From NCBI GenBank assembly GCA_900770295.1, contig CAAGJQ010000064.1, positions 1 to 15,618 on the forward strand: a stretch of 15,618 nt of DNA, in the 5' to 3' direction. The position numbers and the translations under genes were made by a program. Every line of letters begins with the position of its first letter. The stretch's first letter is position 1. Positions 6,463 through 12,751 of this stretch are shown one piece after another. This stretch comes from an uncultured Oscillibacter sp. (GTDB lineage: Bacteria > Bacillota > Clostridia > Oscillospirales > Oscillospiraceae). Below the pieces are notes generated by a model. The model searched no databases, had not been told where the DNA came from, and worked only from the letters and a program-made list of their open reading frames with translations.

Positions 6463-7449
6463 ATGGACAAGATGAAACTGACCTTTGTGAACGTGGGCTA
6501 CGGCGAGGCCATCCTGCTGGAATGCCCCGACCCCCGCTTCACGGACGGCACCTTTGTCATGCTGATCGACGGCGGCAGCGCGGAGACCTCCGAATTTGAG
6601 GACCGCTCCTCCGGCCGCATCCCCCTGGCGGACTACCTGAAAGCCCGGGGCGTCGGCCACATCGATCGGATGGTCAGCACCCATATCCATGAGGACCATA
6701 TCTGCGGTATGCTGCCCGCTGCCGCGCACCTGACGCCCGCCGCGCTGTGGCAGGCGCTGCCCGTGGACTTCCACCGGACGGTGATGCACCGTCTGGACAT
6801 CTCCCTGGCTCAGAACGACTCCCAGAGCAAATTCCTGCGGGCCCTGAACGACTACCAGTCCCTCTGCCGTTTGATGGAGGAGCGGGGAAGGCCGGTGGAG
6901 ACCCTGACCGCCGGAGCGTCCGGCGAGCTGTGCCGGGACCTCCGTTACCGCGTTCTGGCTCCCTCGGCGGAGAAGGCCGGGGAGCTGGAGGACCTTTGCC
7001 GCGGCCTGTTCGCGGAGGAGGACCCCGCGGCTTTCCTGCGGAAGCTGTCGGCTCTGGACGCCCGGATGAACAATTTCAGCCTGATTTTACAGCTGGACTA
7101 CCGGGGCACCCGCATCCTGCTGCCCGGCGACACCAATGTCCTGGGCTACGGCGGCATCGATCCCGTTTCCCTGGGCGCCCATCTCTTCAAGGTGGGCCAC
7201 CACGGACAGAAGGACGGCGCCAGCCGGGAGCTGCTGGAGGCCGTCCGGCCTCAGGCGGTGGTCTGCTGCGCCTCCAGCGACCGGCGATACAACAGCGCCC
7301 ACCCGGACATGCTCCGGATGATCGCGGACAGCGGCGCGGCGCTGTACTTCTCCGACTGTCCGCGGCTCCCCGGACTGGACCTGCCGCCCCACGAGGCGCT
7401 GGTCTTCACCGTGGGGGAGGGCGGTGCGTTCAGCGCCGAATACCTGTGA
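6463..7449 (+). CDS. ComEC-like metallo-beta-lactamase-fold hydrolase
   Basis: A 328-residue soluble protein of the metallo-beta-lactamase (MBL) superfamily. The N-terminus (LTFVNVGYGEAILLE) and later blocks resemble the MBL domain of ComEC/Rec2. Metal motifs in order: HIHEDH (74-79, HxHxDH), PGDTN (221-225, metal-bridging Asp), GHHG (245-248). There is no signal peptide or membrane segment, so it acts in the cytoplasm. An insert of about 120 residues between the first and second motifs (roughly 85-205) may shape the substrate pocket. The gene starts 5 bases after the MalF-like stop codon with no clear ribosome binding site, suggesting translational coupling. As the last gene of the importer operon it may hydrolyse the imported compound (for example a phosphodiester or lactone); this is inference only. 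Confidence 0.88.
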   Translation: MDKMKLTFVNVGYGEAILLECPDPRFTDGTFVMLIDGGSAETSEFEDRSSGRIPLADYLKARGVGHIDRMVSTHIHEDHICGMLPAAAHLTPAALWQALPVDFHRTVMHRLDISLAQNDSQSKFLRALNDYQSLCRLMEERGRPVETLTAGASGELCRDLRYRVLAPSAEKAGELEDLCRGLFAEEDPAAFLRKLSALDARMNNFSLILQLDYRGTRILLPGDTNVLGYGGIDPVSLGAHLFKVGHHGQKDGASRELLEAVRPQAVVCCASSDRRYNSAHPDMLRMIADSGAALYFSDCPRLPGLDLPPHEALVFTVGEGGAFSAEYL

Positions 7450-7462
7450 GTTCCAAGTTGTG

Positions 7463-7499
7463 AAAAAGTCCCGTGTTCAGCCGAACACGGGACTTTTTT
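7463..7499. terminator. Bidirectional terminator after the importer operon
   Basis: A 16-bp perfect stem AAAAAGTCCCGTGTTC (7463-7478) with GAACACGGGACTTTTT (7483-7498), loop AGCC, followed by a T-run on the plus strand and by a T-run on the minus strand as well. It ends the importer operon and the convergent BlaI/M56 operon. Confidence 0.93.
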
Positions 7500-8086
7500 C
7501 ATGTGTTTTCGATCGTCGGCTCGGGCCCTTCCGCAAACAGCTTCCGCAGGGCGAACAGCGCCGCCATCAGGCACAGGCCCACGATGATGTAGACCACCGC
7601 CAGGGCCGTCACCGCGTAAGTCCAGACCTGGCCCAGCCACTCCGCGCCGCAGGAGGACAGCGTCATGACCGTCAGCAGCACTGTCTGGATGGTCCGCCAG
7701 CGAAGGAGGCGGCGGTCCAGACCGTCGTCGGGCTGCTGGTAAGCGGACGCCAGGGCGGCGCAGTCCGTGAAGAACTGGAAGTGAAAGTACATGCCCGCCG
7801 CGCCCACGATCAGGTCCAGGGGCAGGAACCGGCCGTCGATATCAGCCCCCACCCAGGAGGCCAGCCAGCCGGCGGCGCTCCACGCCGCCAGCAGGATGCC
7901 CAGGGACCGCAGCAGCGCCAGGTCCCGCCGCTCCGCCTTCAGCTTTTCGATGGCGGAGAGGAACAGCAGCCAGCCCACGAACCGGGGCAGGACGCTGACG
8001 GTGCCCAGATTGATGTCCAGATAGAGGAACAGGTATCCCCAGGCGGCACGGGAGATGCCGTCATACAGGGTCTTCCGGTCGGTCAT
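7499..8086 (-). CDS. Small multi-pass membrane protein, unnamed family
   Basis: A 195-residue protein with about five hydrophobic segments and a short hydrophilic tail. I do not recognise a named function. The N-terminal block YLFLYLDINLGTVSVLP (18-34) followed by FVGWLLFLSAI (36-46) resembles an uncharacterised membrane family that I recall from Clostridia. The ATG at 8086 overlaps the stop codon of the M56 peptidase gene (ATGA), with AAGGAGG just upstream inside that gene, so the two are translationally coupled. It is therefore the third member of the BlaI/M56 operon and could be a partner, substrate or target of the M56 protease. Stop codon lies in the flank of the shared terminator. Confidence 0.8.
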   Translation of the reverse strand: MTDRKTLYDGISRAAWGYLFLYLDINLGTVSVLPRFVGWLLFLSAIEKLKAERRDLALLRSLGILLAAWSAAGWLASWVGADIDGRFLPLDLIVGAAGMYFHFQFFTDCAALASAYQQPDDGLDRRLLRWRTIQTVLLTVMTLSSCGAEWLGQVWTYAVTALAVVYIIVGLCLMAALFALRKLFAEGPEPTIENT

Positions 8087-10035
8087 CGTGTGCCTCCTTC
8101 CACGGGCAGCAGTGTCAGCTCCGCCTGCTTAACGCCGTTGATATAGAGGTCGGCGGCATAGGCCTCTGGCTGGTCAAAATTCTTCGGGTGGCGGCTGCCG
8201 CCGCCACCGGATATCCTTACTTCCGGCCCCCAGTCTCTTTCTAACGACCGTGCGCCCCAGTTGGAGCCGTCCGAACTGCTCCCGCCGACATTTCCCGTCC
8301 CCGCCTTCCGCAGTTCCGGGCGCTCTTCGCCCTCCTGCACAGGCGCGCAGGAGACCCCGATGCTGCGAATTTCATCCTTGTCCGCCGGGTCTCCGGTATA
8401 AATGACAGAAAGCTCCTGCCCATCCATCGCGGTAAATTCCCCCTGGGGCTGAGGCGTGGTGTCAAAGGACTGGGACGAGAAGAACCAGCTGTTGTTTTGG
8501 ACGTAGCTATCCACACGGAAGGCTGTCTGGTATCTCAGGCGGACGGTGAAATTCTCCGTCCGGGCCTCGTAGAGGTAGGCGGGCAGGTTTTCACAGTTAT
8601 ATGGGGGAAGGGAGCCCCAGTTTGTCTCCACGGTCTGAAACTCCCCCAGCGGAAGCACCACCCAGCGGCCGTCCTGCCTCTCCGTCCGCAGGAACTGCCA
8701 GGCCAGCCAGGTGTGAGACTTCTCCGCCGCCTGCCCCTCCGGCGGATAGTTCAGCTCCACCACCAGCAGCCCCTCATAGGCATTCGCTCCCGCAGGCTCC
8801 AGATTGTAGATCACATAGCCGCTCTGGGTGTTGGGCCAGCAGGGCAGGCCGGTGTCCCACGCGGGAGAGCGGCCCGCCGCCGTATTGGCCCGCAGCTCCT
8901 CCCCGATGGCGGCCTGCTCCTCCAGCGGCGCGCACATGGCCCGGTAGACGCCGTTCTGGTCCAGCACCGACTTGGCGTAGGTGTCCAGCGCCCCGGCGGG
9001 AGTGGTGCACCACACCGTCCGGGCGGAGGCCATGGCGGCGGAGACATCCATGTCCCGGGGCAGGGCGCCGCCCTCATAGACCGCATCCGCCCGGGTCCCC
9101 ATCAGCAGCGGCGTCGCCAGCGTCACCGCCACGCACACTGACACCAGCGCCATCCCCGCGGGGTACTTTTTGAACCGGGCGATGGACTCAATGCGCCGCC
9201 GGATGTTCTTTCCGCCGTTGGCCATGGAGGAGGTCCCCGGCGCCCGGGCGTACTTCTCGTTGGCCATGGAGAGCAGGATGCGCCCGTAGTTCCGGCGCTC
9301 CTCGCCCTCCAGCAGCTCCAGCACCCGCTGGTCGCAGCGGGCCTCCAGGTCGTTGCCCGCCCGGTCCGCGCAATACCAGAGCAGCGGGTTGCACCAGTGG
9401 AGACACCGGAACAGGCAGATCACCAGTCCCCAGGCGGCGTCCCGGTGTCTCAAATGCAGCAATTCGTGGAGCAGGACCTTGCCGTCCACCTCTGTCCCGG
9501 CGGGCAGGGCCAGCACGGGCCGGAACACGCCGCAGATAAAGGCCGAGGTCAGCCCCGGCACCTCCACCGCCCGGCAGACCGGCAGGCCGTAACGCTCCGC
9601 CACCGCCCCGATCTGCGCGGTCCGGGTCTCCCCGGCGGGCGCGCCGTGGCGGAGGGCCAGCCGCAGGCGGACATAGGACAGGGCATAGCAGCTCAGCAGC
9701 ACCAGCACACCGGCGGCATACACCGCGTACAGCCAGTCCGCCGCCGTCTCCGGCACGCGGAGCCGGGGCAGGGGAATAGGCGCCAGCACCCGGGTCAGGG
9801 AGTAGTCCCCGGTGAGGGCGGTTTTGGCCGTCTCCACCAGCCAGGGCCAGTTCACCAGGGCGTACCGCCCGCCCAGCCCCGCCGGGACCAGCAGCACCAG
9901 CCCCAGCACGCCCCAGGCGGCGAACTGCCACCGGGGCGACAGCTTATCCCGGAACAGGGCCTTCACCACCAGCAGCAGCGCCGCCGCGCCGGAGGCCGTC
10001 AGGGTTTGCAGCAGGAATCCCCAGAGATCGGTCAT
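8083..10035 (-). CDS. M56 family membrane metallopeptidase (BlaR1-like sensor)
   Basis: A 650-residue membrane zinc protease of family M56, relatives of BlaR1/MecR1. The N-terminal half has four expected membrane helices; the catalytic HELLH is at residues 190-194, with a downstream Glu in NDLEARCD (228-235) as probable third ligand. NIRRRIESIARFKKYP (277-292) precedes the last helix (about 294-312). The remaining residues, about 313-650, should lie outside the cell. In BlaR1 this part is a penicillin-binding domain, but I see no SxxK/KTG-type pattern here, so it is an unrecognised sensor region. Such proteins detect an external signal and trigger cleavage of the partner BlaI repressor. The start lies 4 bases after the BlaI gene stop and its own stop overlaps the next gene. 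Confidence 0.88.
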   Translation of the reverse strand: MTDLWGFLLQTLTASGAAALLLVVKALFRDKLSPRWQFAAWGVLGLVLLVPAGLGGRYALVNWPWLVETAKTALTGDYSLTRVLAPIPLPRLRVPETAADWLYAVYAAGVLVLLSCYALSYVRLRLALRHGAPAGETRTAQIGAVAERYGLPVCRAVEVPGLTSAFICGVFRPVLALPAGTEVDGKVLLHELLHLRHRDAAWGLVICLFRCLHWCNPLLWYCADRAGNDLEARCDQRVLELLEGEERRNYGRILLSMANEKYARAPGTSSMANGGKNIRRRIESIARFKKYPAGMALVSVCVAVTLATPLLMGTRADAVYEGGALPRDMDVSAAMASARTVWCTTPAGALDTYAKSVLDQNGVYRAMCAPLEEQAAIGEELRANTAAGRSPAWDTGLPCWPNTQSGYVIYNLEPAGANAYEGLLVVELNYPPEGQAAEKSHTWLAWQFLRTERQDGRWVVLPLGEFQTVETNWGSLPPYNCENLPAYLYEARTENFTVRLRYQTAFRVDSYVQNNSWFFSSQSFDTTPQPQGEFTAMDGQELSVIYTGDPADKDEIRSIGVSCAPVQEGEERPELRKAGTGNVGGSSSDGSNWGARSLERDWGPEVRISGGGGSRHPKNFDQPEAYAADLYINGVKQAELTLLPVEGGTR

Positions 10036-10039
10036 CGGC

Positions 10040-10405
10040 TCACACCTCCATGTCGTCCAGCAGCTTCCGCAGCTGCTCCCGCTCCTGGGGCGAAATGGGC
10101 TCCTCCTTCAAAAAGGCCGCTACCAGGTCCCCGGCGGAGCCCCGGTACACCCGCCGGAGAAAGCTGCGGCGCTCCTGGGCCTGACAGGCCGCCCGGTCCA
10201 GAGCCGCCCGGTAGATGTGGGGATTGACCGCCTTGTCGATGGTCACCAGCCCCTTGGCCTCCATCCGGGTGAGGTAGGTCAGCACCGTGTTCCGGCTCCA
10301 GCCGGTCTCCGGGCGCAGGGCCTCCGTCAGATCGCCCAGCGCCGCGCCGCCGCTGTCCCACAGGGCCGTCAGCACCGTCCACTCCCGTTCAGAAAGGTTC
10401 GTCAT
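10040..10405 (-). CDS. BlaI/MecI/CopY-family repressor
   Basis: A 121-residue winged-helix repressor. Residues 1-70 match the BlaI DNA-binding domain (LSEREWTVLTALWD at 4-17, recognition helix near WSRNTVLTYLTRMEAKG at 36-52, wing near VTIDK). The C-terminal part is the dimerisation domain, ending EREQLRKLLDDMEV. In staphylococcal BlaI the activated protease cuts between Asn and Phe in this domain; here the equivalent spot appears to be Ala97-Phe98, so cleavage specificity may differ. ATG at 10405 follows AGGAGG (10418-10413) at 7 bases. It should repress its own operon through the double operator directly upstream and be released by the co-encoded M56 protease. Confidence 0.93.
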   Translation of the reverse strand: MTNLSEREWTVLTALWDSGGAALGDLTEALRPETGWSRNTVLTYLTRMEAKGLVTIDKAVNPHIYRAALDRAACQAQERRSFLRRVYRGSAGDLVAAFLKEEPISPQEREQLRKLLDDMEV

Positions 10406-10412
10406 GGCAAAT

Positions 10413-10460
10413 CCTCCTACAAGTGTAGTATCTTGACTATGATACTACACTTGTAGGAGG
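10413..10460. promoter_or_regulatory. Double BlaI-type operator in a 20-bp-arm inverted repeat
   Basis: Two perfect 20-base arms, 10413-10432 and 10441-10460, separated by TTGACTAT. Each arm contains the BlaI/MecI core TACAnnTGTA: TACAAGTGTA at 10418-10427 and TACACTTGTA at 10446-10455, each within a near-palindrome CTACA-N2-TGTAG. One copy covers the promoter spacer and -10; the other covers the region downstream of transcription start including the BlaI ribosome binding site. Two repressor dimers would clamp the start site. Confidence 0.9.
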
Positions 10461-10470
10461 TCCTTGTCAA
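10442..10470 (-). promoter_or_regulatory. Promoter of the BlaI/M56 operon
   Basis: On the minus strand: perfect -35 TTGACA (10470-10465), 17-base spacer, -10 TAGTAT (10447-10442, 4 of 6). The -10 and most of the spacer lie inside the upstream operator arm. Transcription should start near 10435, between the two arms, so the message carries only one arm. Confidence 0.7.
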
Positions 10471-10483
10471 CCCTGCATGCCCT

Positions 10484-10524
10484 AAAAAACACCGGAGCGA
10501 AGCCTTGGGCCTCGTTCCGGTGTT
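10484..10524 (-). terminator. Terminator of the kinase/DUF3842/ECF operon
   Basis: On the minus strand AACACCGGA (10524-10516) pairs with TCCGGTGTT (10496-10488) and the stem continues inward with mismatches (CGA/TCG, GGCC/GG); the hairpin is followed by TTTTTT (10489-10484). It lies 9 bases after the ECF gene stop. Confidence 0.85.
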
Positions 10525-10532
10525 CTGTGCGC

Positions 10533-11072
10533 TCAGTCCATCAGATTGGCCTTTTTCAGGGCCAGCACGATGATGGGGATCAGCAGGATATGGATGATGA
10601 TGCCGGGGATGGCGTTGAGGAACGCGCCGGCCATGAAAGCCGCCCAGGTGAAGGGCTCGCCCGACACGCCGGACAGCACCACCCGGACGATGCCCCAGAC
10701 CACCCGGCCGAGCAGCATGGCGGCGATCAGGGACACGTAGATGTTGGAGGTCTTTTTCGGCAGGCGGGCGTAGAGCGCTCCGCTGACCAGACCGTAGGCC
10801 GCAAGCTCAAAGCACATGGCCACGCCGGTGGGGAAGATGGGGGGCATGCCAAACAGGGCGAACCGCAGCAGCGGCGCCACGGCGCCGACAGCCATGGCCC
10901 ACCAGGGGCCGCAGATAAAGCCCGCCAGCAGGACGGGGATGTGCATGGGGCTGATGGCGCTGCCGATCTGGGGGATCTGGCCTGTCAGGAAGGGCAGGAC
11001 CATGCACAGTGCCAGGCACACAGCGGCCCAGACCATGCGGCGGATGGTGGTTTTCTTCAGGTTTGTCTGCAT
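10533..11072 (-). CDS. ECF transporter S component
   Basis: A 179-residue, six-helix membrane protein of the energy-coupling-factor substrate-binding (S) type, which captures a vitamin or related micronutrient and works with a shared EcfAA'T module encoded elsewhere. Diagnostic features are the AxxxA contact motif in the first helix (A17-A21), the SPMHIPVLLAGFICGP loop-helix (41-56), and a second Gly-rich helix GAVAPLLRFALFGMPPI. The ligand is not readable; the family includes carriers for folate, pantothenate, niacin and others. ATG at 11072 follows AAAGGGAGA at 9 bases; a TTG at 11093 overlaps that site and is unlikely. It is the last gene of the kinase/DUF3842 operon, 113 bases after DUF3842, and ends in a good terminator. 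Confidence 0.85.
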   Translation of the reverse strand: MQTNLKKTTIRRMVWAAVCLALCMVLPFLTGQIPQIGSAISPMHIPVLLAGFICGPWWAMAVGAVAPLLRFALFGMPPIFPTGVAMCFELAAYGLVSGALYARLPKKTSNIYVSLIAAMLLGRVVWGIVRVVLSGVSGEPFTWAAFMAGAFLNAIPGIIIHILLIPIIVLALKKANLMD

Positions 11073-11185
11073 GGGTAAATTTCTCCCTTTCAAATGGTTT
11101 GCCGTCTTGAACGGGAGCCGCGCCTTGGGACGCGATTTCGTGCGTTGGGATCTTTTTCCGGCTTGGCCGGGGAGTTACGTAAGGG
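11073..11185 (-). other. 113-base leader between DUF3842 and ECF genes
   Basis: No gene. On the minus strand there are short stems: CCGGC-CAA-GCCGG near 11167-11155 followed by AAAAAG, and CCCGTT-CAAG-ACGG near 11117-11106. The rest is GC-rich without a consensus I know. ECF S genes are often under riboswitches, but I cannot match TPP, THF, FMN or preQ1 consensus here. Confidence 0.3.
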
Positions 11186-11590
11186 TCACAGCAGGGAGCG
11201 CAGCAGCTCCACCGCCTCGTCCATGAGTCTGGACAAGGTGAGGTCCTGGGTCCCCACCACGATGTTGCTGCACTGGTTCACCGGCAGCAGCAGCTTCCGG
11301 GCGGGGCTCTGGCCCACGGCCACCGCGATGGCGGGGGTGATCTCGCCCATCAGGGAGTCCGCTGACAAAATGCCGATGGGCCCCACGATGATGTCCGCCG
11401 TCCGGCAGGCCACCAGCACCGGGTTCTCCCCGGTGGCGCCGGCGTCGGCGCCGGCTTTCAGCATGGCGGAGGTAGCGATGGCGTTGGTGCCCACGGCCAG
11501 AAGCTCGCAGGGCAGGGAGGCCGCCTTGGCCCGCTCAATGAACAGCTGGCCCATCCGACCGCTCTGGCCGTCGATGACCACGACTTTCAT
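11186..11590 (-). CDS. DUF3842 family protein
   Basis: A 134-residue soluble protein of the DUF3842 family, typical of Clostridia and without an assigned function. Recognisable blocks are VVIDGQSGRMGQLF (3-16, a nucleotide-binding-like Gly-rich turn after a beta strand), GTNAIATSAMLKAGADAGAT (34-53), and VGPIGILSADSLMGEITP (69-86). The pattern of alternating strands and helices suggests a Rossmann-like fold. ATG at 11590 overlaps the kinase stop codon (ATGA), and GGAGGTGGAG just inside the kinase gene serves as ribosome binding site, so it is translationally coupled to the kinase. The neighbourhood (kinase before, ECF S component after) suggests a role in metabolism or sensing of the imported molecule. 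Confidence 0.87.
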   Translation of the reverse strand: MKVVVIDGQSGRMGQLFIERAKAASLPCELLAVGTNAIATSAMLKAGADAGATGENPVLVACRTADIIVGPIGILSADSLMGEITPAIAVAVGQSPARKLLLPVNQCSNIVVGTQDLTLSRLMDEAVELLRSLL

Positions 11591-12657
11591 GTCTCCACCT
11601 CCAGAATAATATCACAGCGGCCCGCCGGGTCCAGGGCATCGAAATACCGCTGTTCCAGAGGGATCCACCGGGTAAAGAACCGCTCTCCGATCTCCGGTCC
11701 GTTCCGGGCCAGGACCCGGGCATGCTGGACCTCCGGCGGAATGCGCAGGAACGCGGACAGGTCATAGCTGTCCGACAGCAGGGGGTGCATGCTGTAAGCG
11801 CCCTCCACCACGTTCAGCGCCCCGGGATGGATGTCCACGGGATTGCCCACCGTCTGGGTCTGGCAGTCGTAGCGGCGGTACACCACCGTCCGGCCTTGGG
11901 TCAGGGGCAGCAGCACCTCCTCATAGAACCGTTCCCGGTCCACGTTGCCGCCAGGCTCCGCCAGCCGCTCCGCTGTCCGCTGCTCAGGGCGAAGGAAGAA
12001 GTCATCCATGTGGAATACCTGGCAGCCGTAAATTTTTTCCAGCCAGGACGCCAGGGTGGTCTTGCCCGACGCGCTGCCGCCGTCGATGGCCAGCAGCACC
12101 CGGGGCTTTTCGGCCATCTTCCGGTCGATGGCGGCCAGCAAAGGCAGCATCCAGGCAAACTCCCGCCGCGCCACCCGATAGGCCGGGGCGTAGGCGGCGC
12201 GGAAGGTCTCAGAGTGGTGGCAGGCGGGGTATCCGGCCCGGCGCCAATCGTCGATGGCATCAGCCATTTGATCAGCGGAAAAGGGCAGCTGGTCGTCCTC
12301 CGCCAGTTCCAGTAAGACCGACAGCTTCTCCTCCAGCTCCGCCGGTGTGCCGACAGGCGCCTCCGCCGACAGGGCGAAGATCCGGAACAGCGTCTCCGGG
12401 GCCAGGCCGGTTCTTTTCACGGCACTCAGATGGACGCGGCAGAAGCCGCCGTCCAGGGGCTCCACGTCCGGCCCGCCGCAGGGGGCCTCCGCCAGCTCCG
12501 CCCGGAGCCGCGCCAGACCCGCCGCCTCATCGGTGACGAAGTGGCCGCAGCCGAACACGCTCTGGTGCAGGGCCTTCAGCAGGTCTTGGGGCTCCAGCTC
12601 CGGATAGCGCCGGCATTGGTCTCGGAGATATGCAATTGTGGCCTGACGTCTGTCCAT
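11587..12657 (-). CDS. Uridine-kinase-like P-loop kinase with N-terminal unknown domain
   Basis: A 356-residue cytoplasmic protein. The C-terminal part (from about 185) is a P-loop kinase of the uridine kinase/phosphoribulokinase group: Walker A GGSASGKT (193-200), HMDDFFLR (216-223) with the catalytic Asp pair, then EPGGNVDRERF (234-244) and a Walker-B-like VVEGAYSMHP (283-292). It should phosphorylate a hydroxyl on a small molecule, perhaps a nucleoside or vitamin. Residues about 1-180 are an extra helical domain that I cannot name, with a conserved-looking QSVFGCGHFV (32-41). The ATG at 12657 follows GAGG at 6 bases; an in-frame ATG at 12681 is also possible and would add 8 residues. It heads the DUF3842/ECF operon. 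Confidence 0.82.
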   Translation of the reverse strand: MDRRQATIAYLRDQCRRYPELEPQDLLKALHQSVFGCGHFVTDEAAGLARLRAELAEAPCGGPDVEPLDGGFCRVHLSAVKRTGLAPETLFRIFALSAEAPVGTPAELEEKLSVLLELAEDDQLPFSADQMADAIDDWRRAGYPACHHSETFRAAYAPAYRVARREFAWMLPLLAAIDRKMAEKPRVLLAIDGGSASGKTTLASWLEKIYGCQVFHMDDFFLRPEQRTAERLAEPGGNVDRERFYEEVLLPLTQGRTVVYRRYDCQTQTVGNPVDIHPGALNVVEGAYSMHPLLSDSYDLSAFLRIPPEVQHARVLARNGPEIGERFFTRWIPLEQRYFDALDPAGRCDIILEVET

Positions 12658-12705
12658 GGTGCGCCTCGTTTCTCTCTGCATGCGGTCCGTGTCCGCAGAT
12701 GTTGT

Positions 12706-12734
12706 ATTATACCATGAAAGCCATTTGCAGGCAA
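12706..12734 (-). promoter_or_regulatory. Promoter of the kinase/DUF3842/ECF operon
   Basis: On the minus strand: -35 TTGCCT (12734-12729), 17-base spacer, extended -10 TGGTATAAT with a perfect TATAAT (12711-12706). Transcription should start near 12699, leaving about 40 bases before the kinase ATG. Confidence 0.8.
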
Positions 12735-12751
12735 GGGCAAAACCCCGCCGG

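Noticed and set aside
3271..7449. An ABC ATPase gene within the importer operon
   Set aside because: No Walker A/LSGGQ-containing product occurs in any frame of this operon; the only P-loop protein in the window is the kinase at 11587-12657.
11073..11185. Known riboswitch before the ECF S gene
   Set aside because: No TPP, THF, FMN, cobalamin or preQ1 consensus could be recognised by eye; kept only as an undefined leader.
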